NCBI RefSeq assembly: GCF_002982315.1
Contig: NZ_MWZD01000024.1
Location: forward strand, 62,001-126,000
Length of the DNA stretch: 64,000 bases
Direction of reading: 5' to 3'
Source: Leucobacter massiliensis
GTDB taxonomy: Bacteria; Actinomycetota; Actinomycetes; Actinomycetales; Microbacteriaceae
This document shows, one piece after another, positions 40,378 to 51,147 of the stretch. The stretch's first letter is position 1. Each line of letters begins with the position of its first letter. A program made the position numbers and the translations under genes. Under the pieces are notes generated by a model. The model saw only the letters and a list, made by a program, of their open reading frames with translations, was not told where the DNA came from and made no database searches.

Positions 40378-43300
40378 TCACCGCCGCCGCGGACGGAGCG
40401 CGAGCACCGCGGCTCCGGCGAGCACCCCGGCCCCGGCCAGGAGCAGCAGCAGCCCCGCGCTGTCCCCGCCGCCCGTCTCGGCGATCCGGCCGGGACCCGG
40501 ATGCGGCGGCTCAGGGCCCGGATGCGGCGGCTCGGGCCCCGGACCCGGTGCCGGCGAATCGGATTGCCGCGCGGCGTTCACGACGGCCACCGGGGTCTCC
40601 GGCGCCCCGGAGGCGATGGTGATCCGGGTGATCTCGATGACCGGCTGCTCCCACTCCCAGGTGCCGTCCGGGAGCTCGCCCGGGTCGAGGGGATCCTCCG
40701 CCACCGTGCACACGGCACCGACGGGGAGTTCGGCCGCCGGCCGCAACTCGGCGGACCCGGCCCCGGTCACCGACCAGCTCCCCGCCCGGGTCTCTTCACC
40801 GAGGGTGCACGACCAGCTGCCCGTGTAGGTGATGTCCCCGAGCCAGGCCGGTGAACCCGGCGCGAGCGCCTTCTCGATCTGCAGGCTGCCCGTCACCCTC
40901 ATCGCGCTGTTCGTGACGGTGAACACATTCGAAGCCGCTTCGCCGACGATGAGCGAATCCGGCGACACCTCCGGTTCGCCCCACGCCCACGAGGCGTCGG
41001 GGAGATCCTCCGCCGAGGGCGCGTCCTCGCTCACCGAGCACTCGGCACCGAGCGGCACCTCGGCACTGGGGGCGAGCACCGCGTCACCGGACCCGGTGAC
41101 GCGCCAGCTCCCCGCGAACACTGCGCCCTCGAAGCGGCACTCGAAGCCTCCCGTGTAGGCGACCCCGTCCATCCACCCGGGCGAGCCCTCCGCGAACGCC
41201 TTGCGGATCGCCACCTCCGCGGTGGGGAGCCGGCTGGCGTTGTTCGTGACCGTCACGACGTTCTCCGCGTCCGCGGCGAGCACGAGCGGGACGGGGTCCA
41301 CCACCGGCTCGGCCCACGACCAGAGCTCGTCCGGAAGATCCTCCGGGTTCAGCGCGTCCTCGGTGACCGTGCACGCGGAGCCCGCCGGGATCGCCGCGGG
41401 CGAGACGGAGCCGGGCGACGGCTCGAGCACCGCAGTCCCGGAGCCGGTGACCGACCAGGTGCCGCTCGACTCCTCAGATCCGATCGCGCACGCGTAGCCC
41501 CCCGAGTAGGCGACGTCCTCCATCCACTCCGGCGCACCGTCCGCGAAGGCCTTCGCGACGGTCAGCGCCGCAGTCGCCTGCGTCGCCCCGTTCGTCACGG
41601 TGACGACGTTCGGCCCCTCGGCCGACAGCACGATCGGCACCGGATCGATGAGCGGCTGGTCCCAGCTCCACGAGGCGTTCGGCAGCAGTCCCTCGGCGGG
41701 AGGCTCCTCGGTCACCACGCAGGAGGAACCCGCGGGCAGCTCACTGCTGGTGCCCGGGTCGGCCGCGAGCTGCGCCTCGCCTGCGCCGGTGACGACCCAG
41801 GTGCCCGTGTTCTCCTCTCCCGTGGTGCTGCAGGCGTAGGCACCCGAGTAGGTGATCTCCTGCAGCCACTCGGGAGATCCCTCGGGGAGCGCCTTCACGA
41901 CGGAGAGCCCGGTGGTCGCCTGCGACGCGCTGTTCGTCACCGTCACCGTGTTCGCGCCGTCGGCGGTGAGGACCAGCGGCGTCGGATCGATGACCGGCGG
42001 CTGCCAGGCCCACGAGGGGTTCGGCAGGAGCGCCGGATCGAGCTCGCCCTCCGAGACGGTGCACGCCGCGCCGACGGGCAGCTCCGCGGAGCTCCCCTCA
42101 TCGGGGAGCAGCGTCGCGGCACCCGCGCCGGTGACGCTCCACGAGCCGGTGTCGAGCTGGGTTCCGATGGCGCAGGAGTAGCGGCCGGAGTAGGAGAGCT
42201 CCCCCAGCCACGACGGGGCATCCTCCGGGAACGCCTTCGCGATGGACAGGGAGGTGGTGGCCTGCGTGGCACCGTTCGTCACCGTCACGGTGTTCTCCCC
42301 CTCGGCCGTCAGCTCCAGCGGCTGAGGATCGATCACCGGGGCGTTCCACGTCCACGAGGCGTCCGGCAGCAGCCCGGGATCAAGCGCGTCCTCCTCGACC
42401 GTGCACTGCGCTCCCACGGGGAGCTCGGCGGAGGAGCCCTCCCCGGGGGTGAGGACCGCGGGTCCCGCACCGGTGACCGCCCAAGTGCCCGTGTACTCCT
42501 CGTCGCCGAGGACGCACGAGTATCCACCGGTGTAGCGCAGCTGATCGAGCCACGCCGGGGATCCCTCCGGCAGCGCCTTGTCGATGTTCAGCGACACGAC
42601 GGGCGTCTCCTGCGACACCGAGTTGGTCACGGTGATCGTGCTGGCCGCCGGATCGGAGCCGGCGAGGACCGAGTCGGGGGTGATGGCGGGCGTCCCCCAC
42701 GACCAGCTCTCGTCCGGCAGCTGCCCGGGGTCGAGCGTGTCCTCGCTCGCGCTGCAGCTCGCGCCAGGCGGAAGCTCGGCGGGCTGCCCCTCGCCGGGGC
42801 TGAGCTCCGCGATCCCGGCCCCGGTCACGGACCAGGTGCCCGTGATCTGCGCGGTGCCGGTCTCGCAGCGGTAGCTGCCCGTGTAGGTGATCTCCTGCAC
42901 CCACTCGGGGGCGCCGTCGGGGAATGCCTTGACGATGGAGAGACCGCTCGCGGAGTTCGTGACGGTCGCCCGATTCTCGGCGGCGTCGCGGATCGTCACG
43001 ATGGCGGAGCTGCCGTCGTCACTGGCAGGCTCGTAGCTCGGGGCGATCCAGTGCCACGCTCCCGCCGGGAGCTCGTCGTCGGACGGCGTGTCCTCGGTGA
43101 TCCAGCACACGGAGTTCACCGGCAGCGCGCTCGCCTCGGGGTCGAGGGCCGCCTCCCCCGTGCCCGTGATGCTCCAGCTGCCGGTGTTGATGACGTCGTC
43201 GTCCGTGCCGCGCACGCCGTCGAGGCCCGCGTAGGCGCAGTCGTAGGCCCCCGAGAAGGCGACCTCCTCGACCCAGTCGGGCGCACCGTCCGCGAACGAC

Positions 43301-45177
43301 TTGGTGATCTGCAGCGGCGCCGTGGCCTGCCGGGCCGAGTTGGTGACGGTGACGGTGTTCGCGAGCGTGTCCTCCGCAGTGATGGTGACGGTTCCCGACG
43401 CGGGATCGCCCGGGGTCTCCGGTGCGAAGACGGTGGCGCCCCACGACCAGGAGTCATCGGGGAAGACGCCTGCGTCGAGCGCGTCCTCCCTCACCTCGCA
43501 CACCGAGCCGATCGGCACGTCGGTGGTCGAACCCGATTCCGGGACCAGCAGCGCGGGCCCGCTGCCCTCCACCGTCCAGGTGCCCTCGTTCACGACGGCC
43601 GGCTCTGCCGATTCGAGCACGCAGCGATAGCTCCCGGAGAAGGTCACATCGTCGACGGCCGCCCGCGGCGTCTCGTCGTCGAACTGCTTCACGACCACGG
43701 GGTTGCCGGGGTCGGCATTCGTCAGCGTGCACACGATCGCGCGGCTCGCCGCCCCCGCCTCGCGCGTGGGGGTCTCGATCGTGAAACTGCGTTCCTCGGA
43801 GCCGGCGAAGCTGCCCGAGTACGGGCCCCACGACGAGTCGTTGCGGTCGACGCAGTGGTAGCTCGTGTCGTAGTCGGAGAGGTCGGTCGCCCCGGTGCCC
43901 GTCTCGGAGATCGTGTAGCTCCAGGGGGTGCTGCCGTCCCCGCGCAGGGTGAGGATCCCGACCGGGCCCACCTGCTCCTGCTGCAGCCCGTTCTCCGTGC
44001 CGCTCGTGGTGGCAGGGACGCCGACGGCCTCGCCGTCCTCGCGCGTCACCGACATGGTGAACTGGTCGCTGTCCTTCTCGCGGTGGTTGACGAACTTGCG
44101 GACCTCGATGGTGCTCGGGGACGCGCAGGTGGCGAGGTCGGTCGAGGAGCCGCCCCGCGCCGTCGAGCCCGGCTGCGCTGGGCCGAGGTCGACGAGGGCG
44201 ACGTCCTGCGGGCGCACCGCCGCATCGGGGACGATCACGCCGGACGAGGGGTCGACGCGGTAGAGGAAGCCGGAGGCGAAGGTCTCGTACAGATACCCGT
44301 AGGGCCCGAAGGCGACGCCGACGCCGTTGGTGCGCGACAGCGGGGGCCGCTGCTGCGGGGCCGCGTCGTCCGTGGCCGCGCCGCCCGTGTCGGTCAGGGT
44401 GAACTCGATCTGCTGCCCCGGCTCGGTCGGGAGCGTCCCCGCCGGGGCGGTGAACTGCCGGGCAGCCGACTGGCCGCCGACGATGAAGTAGAGGTTGCCG
44501 AGCGAGTCGAAGGCCATGTCGCCGCTGGAGCCGGTCGCGCCCGGAGTGCGCAGGTGGCCGGCGAGCCACACCTCCTCCGCATCGAGGTCGTAGGCGATGA
44601 GCGTGAACTCGTCGGAGTTGCTGCGGTGCGTCGCCGTGTAGTACATGCCGGTGCTCAGGTCGACCGCGCCGTGGCGGGTCGTGTGGTTCGAGTCGGCCGA
44701 CCAGATCTCGTCGGGGATGCGGGTGGAGACCAGCGTCTCGGTCAGCAGATCGTACTGATAGACGTTCCGCGTTCCGCTCAGATCCGAGATGTTGCTGGTC
44801 GAGAAGACCAGCCAGCGGCCGCGCCCCAGCTCGTCTCTGCGAATGCCGAGTCCGTTGACCTGCTCTTCGATGACGAGGTCGTCGGGCGCGGTGGCCGCCG
44901 AGAAGTCCGCGATGACCTCCACCTCGCCCGTCGTGACGTTGACCCGCTCGACGCGATTCACGCGCTGACCGCCCACGGTCTGGTCCGGGCTCCGCAGGTT
45001 GTACACGTACGGGGACGAGGGCGTGCAGTCGAGCAGATCCGAGGCCGCCGCCTGCGCCGGCGTCGGCGCGGAGGCCAGTTCCGTCACCACCAGCCCGGTG
45101 ACCGCCAGGAGACCGCATGCCAGCATGGCGAGCCCACGTTTAAATTGGACTTCTTTCTTGTTTTTGCGAGACCGCAT
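40378..45177 (-). CDS. Giant repeat-containing cell-wall surface protein, mirror copy
   Basis: 1599 residues, identical to the protein at 33610-38409, including signal peptide, nine tandem units and IAETG sorting motif. Two independent copies of such a repetitive gene would normally diverge by recombination; none is seen. Confidence 0.8.
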   Translation of the reverse strand: MRSRKNKKEVQFKRGLAMLACGLLAVTGLVVTELASAPTPAQAAASDLLDCTPSSPYVYNLRSPDQTVGGQRVNRVERVNVTTGEVEVIADFSAATAPDDLVIEEQVNGLGIRRDELGRGRWLVFSTSNISDLSGTRNVYQYDLLTETLVSTRIPDEIWSADSNHTTRHGAVDLSTGMYYTATHRSNSDEFTLIAYDLDAEEVWLAGHLRTPGATGSSGDMAFDSLGNLYFIVGGQSAARQFTAPAGTLPTEPGQQIEFTLTDTGGAATDDAAPQQRPPLSRTNGVGVAFGPYGYLYETFASGFLYRVDPSSGVIVPDAAVRPQDVALVDLGPAQPGSTARGGSSTDLATCASPSTIEVRKFVNHREKDSDQFTMSVTREDGEAVGVPATTSGTENGLQQEQVGPVGILTLRGDGSTPWSYTISETGTGATDLSDYDTSYHCVDRNDSSWGPYSGSFAGSEERSFTIETPTREAGAASRAIVCTLTNADPGNPVVVKQFDDETPRAAVDDVTFSGSYRCVLESAEPAVVNEGTWTVEGSGPALLVPESGSTTDVPIGSVCEVREDALDAGVFPDDSWSWGATVFAPETPGDPASGTVTITAEDTLANTVTVTNSARQATAPLQITKSFADGAPDWVEEVAFSGAYDCAYAGLDGVRGTDDDVINTGSWSITGTGEAALDPEASALPVNSVCWITEDTPSDDELPAGAWHWIAPSYEPASDDGSSAIVTIRDAAENRATVTNSASGLSIVKAFPDGAPEWVQEITYTGSYRCETGTAQITGTWSVTGAGIAELSPGEGQPAELPPGASCSASEDTLDPGQLPDESWSWGTPAITPDSVLAGSDPAASTITVTNSVSQETPVVSLNIDKALPEGSPAWLDQLRYTGGYSCVLGDEEYTGTWAVTGAGPAVLTPGEGSSAELPVGAQCTVEEDALDPGLLPDASWTWNAPVIDPQPLELTAEGENTVTVTNGATQATTSLSIAKAFPEDAPSWLGELSYSGRYSCAIGTQLDTGSWSVTGAGAATLLPDEGSSAELPVGAACTVSEGELDPALLPNPSWAWQPPVIDPTPLVLTADGANTVTVTNSASQATTGLSVVKALPEGSPEWLQEITYSGAYACSTTGEENTGTWVVTGAGEAQLAADPGTSSELPAGSSCVVTEEPPAEGLLPNASWSWDQPLIDPVPIVLSAEGPNVVTVTNGATQATAALTVAKAFADGAPEWMEDVAYSGGYACAIGSEESSGTWSVTGSGTAVLEPSPGSVSPAAIPAGSACTVTEDALNPEDLPDELWSWAEPVVDPVPLVLAADAENVVTVTNNASRLPTAEVAIRKAFAEGSPGWMDGVAYTGGFECRFEGAVFAGSWRVTGSGDAVLAPSAEVPLGAECSVSEDAPSAEDLPDASWAWGEPEVSPDSLIVGEAASNVFTVTNSAMRVTGSLQIEKALAPGSPAWLGDITYTGSWSCTLGEETRAGSWSVTGAGSAELRPAAELPVGAVCTVAEDPLDPGELPDGTWEWEQPVIEITRITIASGAPETPVAVVNAARQSDSPAPGPGPEPPHPGPEPPHPGPGRIAETGGGDSAGLLLLLAGAGVLAGAAVLALRPRRR

Positions 45178-45264
45178 CGTCCACCCCCCGCAAACAGGCT
45201 AGGCGATGGCACGTAAAAGCGGTAGGGCCACAGCTCGGCGGCTGGCGACCGGCCGTGATCCCGC

Positions 45265-45570
45265 TCAGCGAGCGTGGGCGGCAGCCCCGTCGTGCGTGCC
45301 GGTGGACGCGGTGGCCGCGGTGCTCCCGGACGTGGTCGCGGTGGTCTGCGCGCTCCCGGACGTGGTTGCGGTGGTAGAGGGTGCGGCAGCGGAGACGGCG
45401 CTCACGGGGTCACTGCTGATGGTGCGCTCGGACCCCTGCAGTGCCGACGCGGTCGCGCCGCCCACGATCGCCCACACAGCGAGCGTCGCCACGAGCGCGA
45501 GCGCGACGGCGAGCGAGAGGCACACGGCGATGAAGGGCACGGGACGGTGGAGCGGATGGGTGGCGGTCAT
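45265..45570 (-). CDS. Small Thr/Ser-tail membrane protein, mirror copy
   Basis: Identical to 33217-33522, including the two 30-bp repeat units. Confidence 0.55.
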   Translation of the reverse strand: MTATHPLHRPVPFIAVCLSLAVALALVATLAVWAIVGGATASALQGSERTISSDPVSAVSAAAPSTTATTSGSAQTTATTSGSTAATASTGTHDGAAAHAR

Positions 45571-45812
45571 GGTTCCACCCTCCCGGAACCGCACCTCCCG
45601 CGCGTCACCCCCCGGTGCCGACCCCGTGGCACCCCAGTGCCATCCGCTCCTCGTTGACTGCGCCGAACTCAGCCCAGGAACGGTGCCGTCTGTCAGTATC
45701 CCGAAACGGACTTGGGGCGGAGTCGCCTGGGCGCTCATTCAGCAAGTCACCCGCTCGTGTCGAAGCTGACACTTTCGGCACAGTGTTCAGCGGTCAGACC
45801 ATCGAATACGGC

Positions 45813-46748
45813 TCACGCGGCACGCCCCGTGATCATGCGAATCAGCAGGGCGATCATGAGGTCCTTCTCCTTCGGGTCGCTCATTGCGACCATGAGGGTA
45901 ATCGCGGCGAGCGTGTTATTCGCAATGCACGGGGCGCCGCTATTGCTCGCCAGCATTCCGTTACGAGCGAGGAAGGTGATGAACAGTGCCGCCGCGCTGC
46001 GCTTGTTGCCGTCCGAGAGCGGATGGTCTTTGACCACCAGGTACAGCAGGTTCGCCGCCTTCTCTTCGACTGTCGGGTACAGATCCTGCCCGTCGAAACC
46101 CTGATAGATCGCGCCGACCACGCCGCCGAGCGCATCGCCACGCTCTCTGCCGAGCAAGCCGTCATCGGGAAACTCGTCAGCAACGTGCGCGATGACCGAC
46201 CGGGCTTCGTCGAGAGTGAGCGTCCATCCGGGAACGACACAGGGCGCGGTGTCGATGCTGCCCTCGTCGTAGTCGCGCAGCAGGGTGAGGCTGGGGAGGT
46301 ACTCCGCCAACACATCGGCAACCCCTGCAACCAGCTCATCGCTGGAACGGGAGAGAATCTGCACGATCTGACCGAGCTCTCGCAATCGTGATTCGTTCAC
46401 GGCCACACCTTCGAGAAGGTACCGGCGGAGAACGTCCGTTGCCCACCGACGAAAGTACACGCCCTCGGGCGACTTGACACGGTAGCCGACGGAAAGGGCG
46501 AGGTCGAGGTTGTAGTGTTCGACCCGGTATGTCTTACCGTCGGTGGCAGTTGTCGCAAATTTTGCGACAACTGCCACGCCCTCGAGTTCCTCCCGCCTCG
46601 CGTTTGCGATGTGCTTACCGATGGTCTTCACGTCACGCCCGAACAGCGTTGCCAATTGCTGACGTGTGAGCCAAACGGTGTCGTGGTCGGCCCGGACTTC
46701 AAGCGAGACGGTGCCATCGTGAGAGGTGTAGAGTTCGAGGCTGCTCAT
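45813..46748 (-). CDS. RhuM-Fic protein, mirror copy
   Basis: Identical to 32039-32974, with the same internal 35-bp palindrome (46543-46577) and Fic motif. Confidence 0.8.
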   Translation of the reverse strand: MSSLELYTSHDGTVSLEVRADHDTVWLTRQQLATLFGRDVKTIGKHIANARREELEGVAVVAKFATTATDGKTYRVEHYNLDLALSVGYRVKSPEGVYFRRWATDVLRRYLLEGVAVNESRLRELGQIVQILSRSSDELVAGVADVLAEYLPSLTLLRDYDEGSIDTAPCVVPGWTLTLDEARSVIAHVADEFPDDGLLGRERGDALGGVVGAIYQGFDGQDLYPTVEEKAANLLYLVVKDHPLSDGNKRSAAALFITFLARNGMLASNSGAPCIANNTLAAITLMVAMSDPKEKDLMIALLIRMITGRAA

Positions 46749-46823
46749 GGCTCCAACGTACCTCCGACCACCGACATTGACCGGATTCGGCGCCGCCTCA
46801 CAATCCTCTCCCCGGTGCCACAA

Positions 46824-46964
46824 CCCGGCTAGCGCTCTTGCGGCCGTTGGTGCGCAGGGCCGCTCAACAGAGTCGGCGGCGGAGGAGGCAGTACTCCGTT
46901 GCCTTCGGGCCCTGGCCGATGTCGGTCGGCCGCGCGCCGAGCGCGAGGAGGCGGTCGAGTTCGG
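46824..46964 (-). pseudogene. VOC 3'-end remnant, mirror copy
   Basis: Identical to 31823-31963. It lies in the 373-bp gene-free gap 46749-47121. Confidence 0.75.
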
Positions 46965-47121
46965 GCACCAGCTGCAGCGCGAGCACCGCAAGCCCCACTG
47001 CCAAGCCGTACCCAGAGATTCCCGCCCGCCCAGTATCGTCGACCGGCAGGGGCTCGGTCTCAGCAGCGCTGCACCCGACGCCACTCCACCGAGTGCTTGC
47101 CGCGGTGCTAACTTAAGAAGC

Positions 47122-47439
47122 ATGCATGAGAAGCCTGTCCGCACTGCGCTTCGAGAGTTCGTTGCCGAGCGCGACTGGGGGAAGTTCCATACGCCGGAGA
47201 ATCTGGCAAAGAGCATCAGCATCGAAGCGGGTGAACTTCTCGAGTGTTTTCAATGGGACGACTCGGGCCTTGGCTCAGCTGAGGACGAACTGGCCGATGT
47301 ATTGACCTATTGCCTGCTTCTCGCAGATCGGCTAGGTCTCGACCCCGACGAGATCGTGCTTCAGAAACTCGAGAAGACGCGGGTGAAATACCCGGCGGCT
47401 GATGCCCGAGGCAGGAGCACTAAGTATGACCGCCTCTGA
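47122..47439 (+). CDS. MazG-like nucleotide pyrophosphohydrolase, mirror copy
   Basis: Identical to 31348-31665. The stop again lies inside the nuclease-helicase gene. Confidence 0.8.
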   Translation: MHEKPVRTALREFVAERDWGKFHTPENLAKSISIEAGELLECFQWDDSGLGSAEDELADVLTYCLLLADRLGLDPDEIVLQKLEKTRVKYPAADARGRSTKYDRL

Positions 47440-49159
47440 GGTCGAACGTCTCCCCTTTACTGCTGAGAGTGTACGCGCCTGGGGCGCGGTCGATCCCCGG
47501 CACCGGAACTGGCCCGTGGTCTACATTCTCAACAGCCATCGCGAGGTATACGTGGGGGAATCGCTCAACGTCGAAGCACGGATGCGTCAGCATCTCGATT
47601 CTCCCGAGAAGAGAGACCTCGAGTGGTTCCGTGTGGTCCTCGATGACACCTTCAACAAGTCGGCATGCCTTGACCTTGAGTCGTTCCTCATCAGGATGTT
47701 CTCCGGGGACGGCTACCTGAAGGTTCTTAACCACAACGCGGGGATCACGGACTCCGACTACTACAACCGCGAGACCTATCAGCAGGCCTTCCACGGTGTA
47801 TTCGAGCATCTCCGCACCCAAGAACATCTGTTTCAGCGGACCCTGCCCGAGATCATCAACAGCGATCTCTTCAAGCTCTCACCCTTCAAAGCGCTGAATC
47901 ACGACCAGGCAATCGCGGTCGAGGACATTCTCGAGGGGCTCTTCGCAGACCTCGAGCATGGCACTTCGAGCACGGTCATCGTGCATGGCAACCCTGGAAC
48001 CGGCAAGACGGTGGTCGCGATCTACCTCCTGAAGCTGCTGGAGGACATCCGGGGACACGATCCGAAAGAGCCCATCGACAGCGACTCGATATTCAGCGAC
48101 TTCTTCACACCGGGTCACGCGGACTTGCTGAAAACGTTGAAGGTCGGAATCGTCGTGCCTCAGCAGTCGCTTCGCGAGTCCATCGCCAAGGTCTTTTCTC
48201 TGACCCCTGGTCTCAGCAAAGACCTCGTCCTCACCCCTTACGGCGTCGGTGAGAGCGAGGAGCCTTTTGACCTGCTCATCGTCGACGAGGCTCACCGTTT
48301 GAATCGGCGCGCAAACCAGGCCTCGGGCCCCCTGAACCAGAAGTTCGCTGAAATCAATCGCAAGCTCTTCGGTCAGGACGACCTTCAGCTGACTCAGTTG
48401 GACTGGATCAGGAAGCAGAGCACACACACGATACTGATGCTCGACGCAGGCCAGAGCGTGCGTCCTGCGGACCTTTCGCCGGAGACGACGCGCGCACTCG
48501 TGAACGAAGCCTCCTTGACTGGCCGCATCTATCCGCTGCACTCGCAAATGCGGATCTCGGGCGGGCAGGACTACGTCGGCTACGTTCGATCCGTCCTCAG
48601 CGACGAGCCTCCGAAGAGCAGGATTTCATTCGAAGGGTACGATCTCCGACTCTTCTCGGACTTCGGAGAGATGCGGCGACAGATCCTGCTGCGTGAGGAA
48701 GAACACGGCCTCTCAAGGCTGGTGGCCGGGTACGCGTGGCCTTGGCGGAGCAAGCGAGACAAGGAGGCGTTCGACATTGAGATCTGCGGCGAGCGCCTTC
48801 GCTGGAACACCACGCAACGGGACTGGATCAATAGCCCGGGTTCGATCGAGGAGATGGGGTCGATCCACACGGTCCAGGGGTACGACCTCAACTACGCTGG
48901 CGTCACTTTCGGCAACGACCTCACGTATGACATCGCGTCCAAAAGGATCGTTTTCAACCGCGCCAACTATCACGACAAGAAGGGCCGTGAGAACAATCCG
49001 AAGCTCGGACTCACCTTCAGCGACGAGGACCTCCTGCGGTACGTCAAGAACATCTACACGGTGCTCTTGACCCGCGGAATACTCGGCACGTACATCTATG
49101 TCTGTGACCCGGCTCTTCGGGACTATCTCCGCAGCTACTTCTCAACGCAACTCACATGA
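47426..49159 (+). CDS. GIY-YIG/Schlafen-type helicase fusion, mirror copy
   Basis: Identical to 29628-31361: the same GIY-YIG, Walker A and DEAH motifs. Confidence 0.8.
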   Translation: MTASEVERLPFTAESVRAWGAVDPRHRNWPVVYILNSHREVYVGESLNVEARMRQHLDSPEKRDLEWFRVVLDDTFNKSACLDLESFLIRMFSGDGYLKVLNHNAGITDSDYYNRETYQQAFHGVFEHLRTQEHLFQRTLPEIINSDLFKLSPFKALNHDQAIAVEDILEGLFADLEHGTSSTVIVHGNPGTGKTVVAIYLLKLLEDIRGHDPKEPIDSDSIFSDFFTPGHADLLKTLKVGIVVPQQSLRESIAKVFSLTPGLSKDLVLTPYGVGESEEPFDLLIVDEAHRLNRRANQASGPLNQKFAEINRKLFGQDDLQLTQLDWIRKQSTHTILMLDAGQSVRPADLSPETTRALVNEASLTGRIYPLHSQMRISGGQDYVGYVRSVLSDEPPKSRISFEGYDLRLFSDFGEMRRQILLREEEHGLSRLVAGYAWPWRSKRDKEAFDIEICGERLRWNTTQRDWINSPGSIEEMGSIHTVQGYDLNYAGVTFGNDLTYDIASKRIVFNRANYHDKKGRENNPKLGLTFSDEDLLRYVKNIYTVLLTRGILGTYIYVCDPALRDYLRSYFSTQLT

Positions 49160-49333
49160 AACCTGTCGGAGCATCTCCCCGCTTGCCACCAGAACAGGCA
49201 CCTAAGGCACCTGCCCGGCACCCGCGCAACACCCCTCCACCAATGCCGTTGCACACCTCCTCCTTTCGAATTCGCGCGCATGCGGACCCCGAGTCCCCGC
49301 CAGCGCTTTGCGGCAGTTGGTGCGCAAGCAATG

Positions 49334-49705
49334 TCAGCCGAGTCGGCGGCGGAGGAGGCAGAACGCGTTGCCTTCGGGGTCCTGGAGGACGTGCCAGGAC
49401 ACTTCGGGGCCCTGGCCGATGTCGGCCAGCCGCGCACCGAGCGCGAGGAGGCGGTCGAGTTCGGCGTTCTGATCGCGGTCGGTCGGGTTGATGTCGAAGT
49501 GCAGGCGGAGCTTCCCGGTTTTGGGAGCCACGGACGGAACGAACACGAGCGTCGGCTGAACCCCGCCGAAGCCCGCTTCCGGGCCGATCTCGACGCCGTC
49601 GTCGTCCGCTTCGAGCACCGTGAAGCCGAGCACCTCGCACCAGAACTGCGCGAGCCGCTGCGGGTCGCGCGCATCGATCACGATCTCGGAGAGCCGGGCA
49701 GCCAT
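49334..49705 (-). CDS. VOC family protein, mirror copy
   Basis: Identical to 29082-29453. Confidence 0.78.
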   Translation of the reverse strand: MAARLSEIVIDARDPQRLAQFWCEVLGFTVLEADDDGVEIGPEAGFGGVQPTLVFVPSVAPKTGKLRLHFDINPTDRDQNAELDRLLALGARLADIGQGPEVSWHVLQDPEGNAFCLLRRRLG

Positions 49706-49859
49706 GCCGTGCAGCCTACTCCCCACGCCGCCCGCACGACAGCGTCATTGAGCGCCGAAATATAAACGCCCGCTCAGGGGCTTCCCGGACGCAGGCGGGT
49801 CGCCCCAGGCGGGCGGCCCTCCCCGCACCGGCGAGGAAGGTCCGCCCACGTGAGCGGGG

Positions 49860-50909
49860 TCAGGCGGCGTGGGGGACGACCACGGCGCGGGCGGAGAGCT
49901 TGCCCTCGTGGAGCAGGCGGTAGGCGTCGAGCGCCTGATCCATCGGGAAGCGCTGGATGTCAGGCTCGATCTGGCCGGCGCGGTACATGGCGACGACCTC
50001 GTGCAGCTCCGACACCGAGCCCCAGTAGCTGCTGGTCAGCACCGACTCGTAGGGCGCGGTGAAGAACGACCACTCGACCACGCCGCCCGCGATGCCCACG
50101 ACCTGCACCCGGCCGCCCACCGCAACGACCGACATGGCGAGCTTCAGCGTGGGAGCAGCGCCGACGAAGTCGAAGACCGCATCCACGCCGCGACCGCCGG
50201 TGGCCTCGCGGATCCTTGCCGCCTGGTCGTCGCCGCCCGGCACCGTCACGGCGCCGCGCGCAGCGGCCGCGTCCATCGCGGACTGCTTCATGTCGGTCGC
50301 GATCACCGTCGCCCCGGTGAGCGCCCGCAGGATCTGCACGGCGATCTGGCCGAGCCCTCCGAGGCCGACCACGAGCGCCGTCGCCCCGCCCCGGTTCAGC
50401 ACCGGCAGCGCCTTCTTGATCGCGTGATACGGGGTGAGCGCGGCATCGGCGAGCGGGGCCGCGGCGACGGGATCCGCGTCGCCCAGCGGGATCAGGTGCC
50501 CGGCGGGCACGACCACGTAGTCGGCCATGCCGCCGTCGCGGCCGAGCCCGACGCCCTGCGCCGGGTTCGTGGCCGCGTTCTCGCAGTAGGTCTCCTCGCC
50601 GCGCGCGCACGCAGCACAGCGGCCGCAGCCCGTGGGACCGTAGACGAGGTAGGCGTCGCCCTTCGTGAAGCCGGTGACGCCCTCACCCACCTCCTCCACC
50701 CAGCCCGAGTTCTCGTGGCCGAGCGTGTAGGGCGGCTGCAACCCCGGCAGCCCCATCGAGGCGTCGAACTCGGCGAACAGCGACACATCGCTGTGGCACG
50801 CACCCGCGCCCGCAACCTTCAGCAGCACCTCCCCGGGCCCCGGCTTCGGCCGCTCGATCTCCTGCAGTTCGGGAAAGGTCTTCCAGTCGGTCAGTCGAAC
50901 AGCGCGCAT
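49860..50909 (-). CDS. Zinc-dependent alcohol dehydrogenase, mirror copy
   Basis: Identical to 27878-28927, all zinc ligands kept. Confidence 0.82.
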   Translation of the reverse strand: MRAVRLTDWKTFPELQEIERPKPGPGEVLLKVAGAGACHSDVSLFAEFDASMGLPGLQPPYTLGHENSGWVEEVGEGVTGFTKGDAYLVYGPTGCGRCAACARGEETYCENAATNPAQGVGLGRDGGMADYVVVPAGHLIPLGDADPVAAAPLADAALTPYHAIKKALPVLNRGGATALVVGLGGLGQIAVQILRALTGATVIATDMKQSAMDAAAARGAVTVPGGDDQAARIREATGGRGVDAVFDFVGAAPTLKLAMSVVAVGGRVQVVGIAGGVVEWSFFTAPYESVLTSSYWGSVSELHEVVAMYRAGQIEPDIQRFPMDQALDAYRLLHEGKLSARAVVVPHAA

Positions 50910-51147
50910 GCGTTCCTTCTTTCCTCGGCAGTGCGAAGGGCCCGGGCATTCGCGCCGCGCCCACCTCGATTCTCCTCCTCTCCCGGCCCTGGGTTCGCGG
51001 GCAGCGCAAACATGCCGCCCGCGATTGACGGAACCCCGATGGTGCACGCCCGCTCGTGTGCCCTGGGCGCCGCCGGCGGGCGGAGCCGTTTAGGCTGGGT
51101 GGGGCGGATCGAACCGCCGTCCCACGCCCAGCACGCAGAGGAGCGTC

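Noticed and set aside
43051..45216. Open frame of 721 codons antisense to the surface-protein gene (and its twin 33571-35736)
   Set aside because: Composition is Arg/Gly/Val-rich without domains. The opposite strand encodes a signal peptide and ordered repeats.
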